64,000 bases of DNA from Microbacterium schleiferi (GTDB lineage: Bacteria > Actinomycetota > Actinomycetes > Actinomycetales > Microbacteriaceae): assembly GCF_020781975.1 (NCBI RefSeq), contig NZ_JAJGNI010000013.1, positions 1 to 64,000 of the forward strand, given 5' to 3'. Position numbers and translations under genes: made by a program. This document shows positions 25,958 through 32,426 of this stretch, in pieces. Below the pieces are notes generated by a model. The model was given only the letters and a program-made list of their open reading frames with translations. It was not told the DNA's origin and ran no database searches. Within the stretch, counting starts at the first letter, position 1; every line of letters starts with the position of its first letter.

Positions 25958-27772
25958 GTGACCGCTCCCCCCGACTCCGCCGCACGCTCGGCCTCCGTCG
26001 CCCCCGCTCCCGGCGAGACGGCGACACCGAAGCCGACCCACGGCAGGGAACACGCGCGGCTGCTGCAGCTGCGCGAGGTCGGGATCACACACGAGGGTGA
26101 GGATGCCGCGACCCCGGCATCCGTGTCGTTCGAGGTATCGCGCGGCGACGTCGTGCTGCTTCTCGGGCCGAGCGGTTCGGGCAAGTCGACGCTCTCCCTC
26201 GCCATGAACGGGCTCATCCCGCACGCCGTTCCCGCCGCGTTGACGGGCCGCGTCGAGGTAGCCGGGATGGATGCCGCGACGCACTCCGTCGCGCAGCTGT
26301 CGACCCAGGTGGGGATCGTGTTCCAGGACCCCGACGCGCAACTTGTCACTGGCACGTTGCTCGACGAGGTCGCGTTCGGGCCCGAGAACCTACGTCTGCC
26401 GGCAGCCGAGGTGCTCGCCCGCGCCGAGAGCGCGCTGCGTCGGGTCGGGCTGTGGGAACGGCGGTCAGAGAACCCGGATCGCCTCTCCGGAGGCGGTCGG
26501 CAGCGGCTCGCGATCGCGTGCGCCTTGGCCATGGGTTCGCCCCTTCTCGTGCTCGACGAACCGACGGCAAACCTCGATCCCCGCGGGATCGATGACGTCT
26601 ATGCCGCCCTGGACGAGCTCGCGGCATCCGGCGACAAGGGGATCGTGCTCATCGAGCACAACCTCGACGCCGCCGCCCCGTTCGTGAACCGCGTCGTCGT
26701 GCTGGATGCCGCGGGCGTCGTGATCGCCGATGGGGCGGTTGACGAGATCCTGCGGGGGCGCGCGGCCGAACTGCACGACCTCGGCGTGTGGCTGCCGACC
26801 TCGACGCTCGCGGCTCTGCGCCTGCGGGAGGCCGGGTACCGCTTCGACACGCTGCCGATCAGTCCCGACGAACTGCGCGCGGCACTCGATCGTCAGTCCG
26901 CTCCTGCCGCTACACGCGAGGCGGGGGCGGGTGCGGGTGCGGCGACCGAGACACGGGTGTCGGCATCCGGCACGCGCATCGAGGTGCGCGGACTCACGCT
27001 GCGCCGCAAGAAGACGGAAGTTCTGACGGATGTCTCGCTCGAGGTTCGCGACGGCGATTTCCTCGCTATCGTCGGTGCGAACGGGGCGGGTAAGACGACG
27101 CTGATCCAGGCTCTGGCCGGGGTGCTCACGCCGCCCCGGGGCACCGTCCGGATCGACGGCCTCGATGTTGCCCGCCTGGATGACCGGGCTCTGTCTACGC
27201 ACGTCGGGTTTGTGTTCCAGAACCCCGAGCATCAGTTCATCGCGGCGTCAGTGTTCGACGAGATCGCGCACGGCCTGCGACGCCAGCACCTCGACGAGGC
27301 GGAAATCGAGCGGCGCACCCTCGATCTTCTCGACCGCTTCGGGCTGCGCGGGCGCGCGCACGTTCATCCGTTCCTGCTCTCGGGGGGCCAGAAGCGGCGC
27401 CTCTCGGTCGGAACCGCCCTTGTCGCCGGCGCTCGCGTGCTCGTCCTCGACGAGCCGACGTTCGGACAAGATCGCGCCCGAGCAGACGAACTTCTCGGTC
27501 TGCTGCGCGACCTCAACCGTGAGGGCACGACCATCATCGTCGTCACCCACGACATGCAGCTGGTCGCCGAGTACGCCGACCGCGTGGCGGTGATGGAGTC
27601 GGGACGCCTCACGGCCTGCGGAGCGCCGGGCGAGGTGTTCGCGGATGCCGAGCTCATCGCCCGCGCGGGCCTGCGGGTCCCGCCGCTCGCGCGCGCCCTC
27701 GCCCCGCTCGCCACGCACCCGGAACTGCGAACGGTCACCCGCGTTGGTGACCTTCCCGGGGGTGGGTCGTGA
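25958..27772 (+). CDS. ECF transporter ATPase, two fused ABC domains
   Basis: The 604-residue protein fuses both energising ATPases of an ECF transporter. Domain 1 has LLGPSGSGKSTLSLAMNG, LSGGGRQRLAIA and LLVLDEPTANLD; domain 2 has IVGANGAGKTTLIQAL, LLSGGQKRRLSVGTALV and VLVLDEPTFGQD. A roughly 70-residue linker rich in Ala, Thr and Gly joins them. It corresponds to YkoD of the ykoEDC type. The GTG start follows GACGAGGACCC. An iron-box-like site precedes it. The stop overlaps the T-component start as GTGA. With the S and T proteins it forms one importer; the fused ATPases suggest it is dedicated rather than shared. Confidence 0.92.
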   Translation: MTAPPDSAARSASVAPAPGETATPKPTHGREHARLLQLREVGITHEGEDAATPASVSFEVSRGDVVLLLGPSGSGKSTLSLAMNGLIPHAVPAALTGRVEVAGMDAATHSVAQLSTQVGIVFQDPDAQLVTGTLLDEVAFGPENLRLPAAEVLARAESALRRVGLWERRSENPDRLSGGGRQRLAIACALAMGSPLLVLDEPTANLDPRGIDDVYAALDELAASGDKGIVLIEHNLDAAAPFVNRVVVLDAAGVVIADGAVDEILRGRAAELHDLGVWLPTSTLAALRLREAGYRFDTLPISPDELRAALDRQSAPAATREAGAGAGAATETRVSASGTRIEVRGLTLRRKKTEVLTDVSLEVRDGDFLAIVGANGAGKTTLIQALAGVLTPPRGTVRIDGLDVARLDDRALSTHVGFVFQNPEHQFIAASVFDEIAHGLRRQHLDEAEIERRTLDLLDRFGLRGRAHVHPFLLSGGQKRRLSVGTALVAGARVLVLDEPTFGQDRARADELLGLLRDLNREGTTIIVVTHDMQLVAEYADRVAVMESGRLTACGAPGEVFADAELIARAGLRVPPLARALAPLATHPELRTVTRVGDLPGGGS

Positions 27773-28611
27773 CGACGGCGCCGACAATGCTCCCGGCATC
27801 CGTTGCCGATGACCCGTACGCCGCCGTGCGGCGCACCTCTGCGGTGCGCTTCCTCTACGGGCTGAACCCGCTTGCGAAGATGGCAGCGGTCCTTCCGGCG
27901 CTCGTGCTGCTCGTATTCGTGCGCGATCTTGCGACACCGGTGGCGTTTCTCGCGCTGTCGTACCTCGTGCTGCTCGTCGGCGTGAGTCTCAGCATCCGAG
28001 CCGCCGTCCTTCTCGCACTGGCGATACCCGGCGCCATAGCGGTGTTGGGCTTCGGCTTCGCGCTCTGGACGGATGCCGCACTCGTCGCCGACACCCCGCC
28101 CGTGCTGCAGATCGGGGCATGGACCCTCTACAGCGGCGCTCTCGAGATCGGACTCGCAACGGGGTTGCGGCTCGCTGCGATCCTCGCGCTCTCGCTCATC
28201 CCGGGCCTCAGCACGACCGGTCCCGATCTCGTGCGGGCCTGCGTGCAGCAGCTGCGCGTCCCGTACCGGATCGGGTATACAGCCCTGGCCGCGTTCCGCT
28301 TCGTGCCCCGGTTCGGTCACGAGCTTGAAATCATCCGGCAGGCCCACCGCGTGCGCGGCGCGCACCGCGGGCGCGGACCGATCGCGAGTCTGCGCCGCTG
28401 GGCCAGCTATCTCGTGCCGCTGCTTGCCGGCGCGATCCGTCATGCCGAGCGGGTGGCCCTCGCGATGGACTCCCGCGCCTTCGGCGCCTACCCCGATCGC
28501 ACCGAGCGACACCTCGTGCCGTTCCGCGCCCGCGACGTCGTCTTCATCGCCGCTTTCTGGCTAGCCTCCGCCGCCCTCTTCGCCCTCTTCTTCCCCTGGA
28601 CACTCTCCTAG
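27769..28611 (+). CDS. ECF transporter T component
   Basis: The 280-residue transmembrane protein is the EcfT/CbiQ-type coupling subunit. It has five or six membrane helices and the cytoplasmic coupling motif region RQAHRVRGAHRGRG (the A-R-G type signature), followed by AERVALAMDSRAFGAYPDRT, typical of the family. It links the ATPases to the S component in the membrane. The GTG overlaps the ATPase stop codon by four bases. It ends just before a tandem repeat and a convergent terminator-like hairpin. Confidence 0.9.
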   Translation: MTTAPTMLPASVADDPYAAVRRTSAVRFLYGLNPLAKMAAVLPALVLLVFVRDLATPVAFLALSYLVLLVGVSLSIRAAVLLALAIPGAIAVLGFGFALWTDAALVADTPPVLQIGAWTLYSGALEIGLATGLRLAAILALSLIPGLSTTGPDLVRACVQQLRVPYRIGYTALAAFRFVPRFGHELEIIRQAHRVRGAHRGRGPIASLRRWASYLVPLLAGAIRHAERVALAMDSRAFGAYPDRTERHLVPFRARDVVFIAAFWLASAALFALFFPWTLS

Positions 28612-28613
28612 CC

Positions 28614-28693
28614 CCCAGCCGAGTTGTCCCTCGCCCAGCCGAGTTGTCCCTCACCCAGCCGAGTTGTCCTTCACCCAGCCGAGTTGTCCCGCG
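28614..28693. repeat. four tandem copies of a 20-bp intergenic repeat
   Basis: Four consecutive 20-base units (first unit CCCAGCCGAGTTGTCCCTCG) run without gaps from three bases after the T-component stop codon. Units differ only in one or two bases, at the end of the GTTGTCC run and in the last three bases. The region is between convergent genes and is not translated. It is too short and has no spacers, so it is not a CRISPR array. Confidence 0.9.
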
Positions 28694-28712
28694 CCAAGGC
28701 ACCCCGAACGAC

Positions 28713-28758
28713 GGATGCCGCGACCCGCGCCTCCTGAGAGGGCGGTGTCGCGGCATCC
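28713..28758. terminator. bidirectional terminator-like stem between convergent genes
   Basis: GGATGCCGCGAC and GTCGCGGCATCC form a perfect 12-bp stem whose loop folds further (CCTC/GAGG). It sits between the convergent ECF T-component and acyl-CoA dehydrogenase genes. There is no T-run. The outer bases contain the GGATGCCG word frequent in this genome. Confidence 0.5.
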
Positions 28759-28772
28759 TGTCGCAGGTGTGA

Positions 28773-29936
28773 TCAGCGCTTGCCAGCGAGGTCACGCCCG
28801 ACGATCTCGCGCATGATCTCGTTGGTACCGCCGTAAATGCGGTGGACGCGAGCGTCGAGGAACGCGCGCGCGATCGGGTACTCCGTGATGTAGCCGTACC
28901 CGCCGTGCAGCTGGACCCCGAGGTCAAGGACCGCCCACTCTCGCTCGGTCGCCCAGAACTTGTACTTCGCGGCCTCCTCGGCCGAGAGCTTCTTGTCGGC
29001 GTACGCGCGCATAACCCGATCGGTATATGCCCACAGCGCCTCGACGTCGGCAGCCATGTCGGCAAGCCGGAATCGGGTGTTCTGGAAGTCAGCGATCCGC
29101 TCCCCGAAGGCCTCGCGGTCCTTCGTGTAGGCCAAGGTCCAGTCCAGGGCCGCCTGAGCCGCGGCGGCACCCGCGACACCGATCGACATGCGCTCGAGGG
29201 GCAGGTTCATCATGAGCTGCACGAAGCCCATGCCCTCGCGGCCGCTGATGAGGTTCTCCTCGGGAACGAAGACGTCGCTGAACGAAAGCTCGGCGGTGTC
29301 GTGGCCGTGGAAGCCCATCTTGTGCAGCTTCTTGCCGTGGTCGAAGCCTTCCATACCGTTCTCGATGAGCAGCAGGCTGAAGGCATCCGGGCGGTTGCCC
29401 TCGCCGGTCTTGACGAAGGTGACCACCAGGTCGGCGGTCTTGCCGCTGGAGATGAAGGTCTTCGCGCCGTTGACGACGTAGCCGCCGTCGACCTTCTTCG
29501 CGGTCGTCTTGATGCCGCGAAGGTCGCTTCCTGCGCCGGGCTCGGTCATGGCGAGCGCACCGATCACCTCGCCGGTGGCCATACCAGGGAGCCACTTCTC
29601 CTTCTGCTCCTGGGTACCCATGTGCACAAGGTAGGGAACGGCCAGGTCATCCTGGATGCCGAAAGCACCAGCCAGCGATCCCGAGCCTGCCGCGATGACC
29701 TCCTCCATGACGATCGCGCGGAAACGGTAGTCCTGCAGCATCCCGGCGCCGCCGAACTCCTCCGGCACCGACAGGCCGATAAGCCCGGACTCACCGGCGG
29801 CCTTCATCGTCTCGCGGTCGATCTCGCCTTCGGCATCCCACCGGGCAATCGCCTCGTTCGTGACGTAACGCTTGACGAACTCCTTGACGACGTCGCGGAA
29901 CGCCTCGTGGTCTTCGTCGTAGATCTCGCGCTCCAT
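28773..29936 (-). CDS. acyl-CoA dehydrogenase
   Basis: The 387-residue flavoenzyme oxidises an acyl-CoA to the 2-enoyl-CoA with electrons passing to ETF. Motifs include ALAMTEPGAGSDLRGI (flavin/substrate strand), KTFISSGKTADL and the C-terminal HRIYGGTNEIMREIVGRDL. The medium-chain catalytic Glu position (YEGT) is Gly here; instead Glu248 in NLPLERMSIG sits where isovaleryl- and long-chain-type enzymes keep their base, so activity is expected. The ATG lies after GGAAGGAAGGGC. No beta-oxidation partner is adjacent. Codon use is ordinary for the window. Confidence 0.9.
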   Translation of the reverse strand: MEREIYDEDHEAFRDVVKEFVKRYVTNEAIARWDAEGEIDRETMKAAGESGLIGLSVPEEFGGAGMLQDYRFRAIVMEEVIAAGSGSLAGAFGIQDDLAVPYLVHMGTQEQKEKWLPGMATGEVIGALAMTEPGAGSDLRGIKTTAKKVDGGYVVNGAKTFISSGKTADLVVTFVKTGEGNRPDAFSLLLIENGMEGFDHGKKLHKMGFHGHDTAELSFSDVFVPEENLISGREGMGFVQLMMNLPLERMSIGVAGAAAAQAALDWTLAYTKDREAFGERIADFQNTRFRLADMAADVEALWAYTDRVMRAYADKKLSAEEAAKYKFWATEREWAVLDLGVQLHGGYGYITEYPIARAFLDARVHRIYGGTNEIMREIVGRDLAGKR

Positions 29937-30137
29937 GTGAGCCCTTCCTTCCACATCGATGGCGCGGGCCTCCCGGAATCGGCGGATCGGCCCCGTCGCC
30001 GACGCGATTCTATGCCCGCATGCCGGTGCGGCTTCGAACCCCGTGTGGGATTGCGGTTCACGTCGGGCGGTACTGCGTCTCGCGTTTGTAGGATGCCTCC
30101 AGGTTCGGCATCCAGTTCGGCTGATCTGACCCGCGGG

Positions 30138-30172
30138 TTGACAGTTGATCGTATTTTTGTTCGACTGTGCGC
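30138..30172 (+). promoter_or_regulatory. promoter of the radical SAM gene
   Basis: A perfect TTGACA -35 (30138-30143), a 17-base spacer and TCGACT (30161-30166) end six bases before the ATG, which fits a leaderless transcript. This is one of the best -35 hexamers in the window. Confidence 0.5.
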
Positions 30173-32287
30173 ATGCGATGGAACGGGCAGACGATCGGCG
30201 CGAGCGATGGCAACGCGCTGCCCGGAATGGAGCACCTCGGCGGCTTCGTCCGCTCGGTCACGACACCCGAGTTCGCGGGGATGACCTTTCACGAGGTCGT
30301 CGCCAAGAGCGCCCTCAACCACGTGCCCGGCGCCTCGGGGATGCCGTTCGACTGGACAGTGAACCCCTACCGGGGATGCAGTCATGCCTGCTCGTACTGC
30401 CTAGCTCCGGAAACCATGATCCTGCTCGCCGACGGCCGCACCCGCGCCCTCGGCGATCTTCGAGTCGGAGAATCGATCATCGGCACCGAACGCCGCGGAG
30501 AGTACCGCCGGTACGTTGCCACAACGGTGCGCGCGAAGTGGGCGACGGTCCGACGCGCACACCGCGTGACCCTCGCCGATGGGACAGAGCTCGTCGCAAG
30601 CGCCGATCACCGCTTCTTGACCGAGCGAGGCTGGAAGCACGTGACGGGAGCGATGAGTGGACCGGAGCAGCGTCCCTACCTAACTTTTAACAACCGGCTG
30701 ATGGGTTTCGGGATTGGAGCGGCGAGAGTCACAGGGCACGACGCCACCGACAGATGGTGGCGGCTGGGCTACCTTGCGGGGATGATTAAGGGCGACGGGA
30801 TGATTCTGCACAAGACATACCCGCGTGGGGGTCGCACCGGCGCGATTCACGCCTTTCGGCTCGCTCTCGCGGACACGGAGGCTCTCGAACGCACCCAGGC
30901 GCTATTGGCGCTCGAGGGAATCCCCACCAACGTCAGGCCGTTTACAGCCGCAACCGAGCAGCGGCGCGCCATGCTCGCTATCCATACAGCACGCAAAGAG
31001 GCGGTGGCCGCAATTGAGGCCCTTATCCAGCGACCTACAGACCCGAGCGAGGAATGGCTGGCCGGATACCTGGGCGGGATCTTCGACGCCGAAGGCTCCT
31101 GTTCGCGGGGTGTGCTGAGAATCAGCAACAAGAACGAGGACGTGCTCGGTACGGTCCGCGAGGCACTTGCGTGCTTTGATATCCCTGCCGTCACCGAGGG
31201 GCCGCGGCCGAACGGGGTGAGCGCTATCCGGGTCACGGGCGGGCTGGCTTCGCGAATGCGTTTCTTCGAGATCTCACGGCCCGCGATCACGAGAAAGCTC
31301 TCGATCGTCGACGGTGCGGTGAAGACATCGAGTGACCTCCGCGTCGTCGGAATCGAAGACCTCGGGCACAGCATCGACATGGTCGACATCACGACCGGCA
31401 CCGGTGATTTCATCGCGAACGGCGTCATCAGTCACAACTGTTTCGCCCGAGGCACGCACGAGTATCTCGAGCTGGACGCCGGGCGCGACTTCGATTCGCA
31501 GATCGTCGTGAAGGTCAACGTCGCCGACGTGCTGCGCACGGAACTCGCGCGACCCTCCTGGACGGGCGACCCAGTCATGCTCGGCACGAACACCGACCCC
31601 TATCAGCGGGCCGAGGGACGGTACCGACTCATGCCCGGGATCATTCAGGCGCTGACGGATGCCGGTACCCCGTTCTCGATCCTCACGAAGGGCACGCTGC
31701 TGCGCCGCGATCTTCCGCTTCTGACGGAAGCCTCCCGTGAGGTCGACATCTCGCTCGCGATGTCGATCGCCGTCTTCGACGATGCACTACAGCGCACCCT
31801 CGAGCCGGGGACCCCGAGCGCCGCGGCGCGGCTCGAGACCGTCCGCGCAGCGACGGATGCCGGATTCCGCGTCACTGTGTTCCTGATGCCGATCCTCCCC
31901 CACCTCACGGATTCGATCGCCACGCTCGATGACGCACTGGGGCGCATCCGCGCAGCCGGTGCACACCGGGTGGTCTTCGGCGCGCTGCACCTGCGGCCGG
32001 GGGCGAAGCAGTGGTTCTGGCAATGGCTTGAGCGGGAGCATCCGGAGTTGGTCGGCTCGTATCGCGGACTCTATCCGGGCGCTTCCGCCTACGCGCCGAA
32101 GGCCTACCGGCAATGGCTGGCCAAGCGCGTCCGTCCGCTGCTGCGGGTGCACGGACTGACCGGCCACGCCGAAGAAGAAGCTCCCCCACGCGAGCCGGTC
32201 CCCGGTCTGGCTGCGCGCCGCGCGGCGGCATCCGTCGTCACGACCTCGCGCGGCAGGCGGGCTGACGCCGCCGCCATGCTGTTCTGA
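30173..32287 (+). CDS. Rv2578c-family radical SAM protein interrupted by an intein
   Basis: The 704-residue precursor contains a 357-residue radical SAM protein and a 347-residue intein. The extein begins MRWNGQTIG and has the iron-sulfur motif CSHACSY-C (Cys69, Cys73 and, after splicing, the Cys at 423), followed by FARGTHEYLELD. VVKVNVADVLRTEL and MLGTNTDPYQ are family segments. The family resembles SplB-like radical SAM enzymes; its reaction is unknown. The intein replaces the third cluster cysteine position with its own Cys1, so the unspliced form lacks the proper ligand context. I chose ATG over a GTG six bases upstream because homologues start MRW. The gene converges on an RNA helicase gene. 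Confidence 0.9.
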   Translation: MRWNGQTIGASDGNALPGMEHLGGFVRSVTTPEFAGMTFHEVVAKSALNHVPGASGMPFDWTVNPYRGCSHACSYCLAPETMILLADGRTRALGDLRVGESIIGTERRGEYRRYVATTVRAKWATVRRAHRVTLADGTELVASADHRFLTERGWKHVTGAMSGPEQRPYLTFNNRLMGFGIGAARVTGHDATDRWWRLGYLAGMIKGDGMILHKTYPRGGRTGAIHAFRLALADTEALERTQALLALEGIPTNVRPFTAATEQRRAMLAIHTARKEAVAAIEALIQRPTDPSEEWLAGYLGGIFDAEGSCSRGVLRISNKNEDVLGTVREALACFDIPAVTEGPRPNGVSAIRVTGGLASRMRFFEISRPAITRKLSIVDGAVKTSSDLRVVGIEDLGHSIDMVDITTGTGDFIANGVISHNCFARGTHEYLELDAGRDFDSQIVVKVNVADVLRTELARPSWTGDPVMLGTNTDPYQRAEGRYRLMPGIIQALTDAGTPFSILTKGTLLRRDLPLLTEASREVDISLAMSIAVFDDALQRTLEPGTPSAAARLETVRAATDAGFRVTVFLMPILPHLTDSIATLDDALGRIRAAGAHRVVFGALHLRPGAKQWFWQWLEREHPELVGSYRGLYPGASAYAPKAYRQWLAKRVRPLLRVHGLTGHAEEEAPPREPVPGLAARRAAASVVTTSRGRRADAAAMLF
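30398..31438 (+). other. intein with LAGLIDADG homing endonuclease (residues 76-422)
   Basis: The intein starts with Cys76 in CLAPETMILLADG (block A), has block B as VASADHRFL, two LAGLIDADG motifs (LAGMIKGDG at 201-209 and LAGYLGGIFDAEG at 296-308), and ends GVISHN before a +1 Cys, the classic His-Asn splice end. All splicing residues are present except that the usual block B Thr is Ser. Both endonuclease motifs keep their acidic residues, so homing activity is likely intact. The insertion point is the third Cys of the CxxxCxxC motif. Local base composition is somewhat less GC-rich than the flanks. Confidence 0.92.
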
Positions 32288-32311
32288 CGCCGCTGACGAC
32301 TCCTCTTCGAC

Positions 32312-32377
32312 GTAGGACAAATACCCGAGGTAGGACGATCCGGTGGGGATTCGTCCTACCTCGGAGATATTTCCTAC
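32312..32377. repeat. long imperfect hairpin between convergent genes
   Basis: Arms 32312-32338 and 32351-32377 are complementary over 27 bases with four mismatches, around a 12-base loop. The inner 14 bases (CCGAGGTAGGACGA and complement) are perfect. GTAGGAC occurs twice in the left arm, 18 bases apart. It lies between the radical SAM gene and the RNA helicase gene, so it may end both transcripts. Its architecture recalls the hairpin at 6922-7000 though the sequence is unrelated. Confidence 0.75.
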
Positions 32378-32426
32378 CTAGCGCAGGGTGCCAGAGGCGC
32401 GGGAGTGCCGGGAGTGGTGCGGCGCG

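Noticed and set aside
28614..28693. CRISPR-like array
   Set aside because: The units are directly adjacent with no unique spacers and are too few and too short; no cas genes are nearby.
30040..30110. tRNA-like segment with a GTTCGAA-type loop on the minus strand
   Set aside because: No acceptor stem or anticodon arm can be formed around it.
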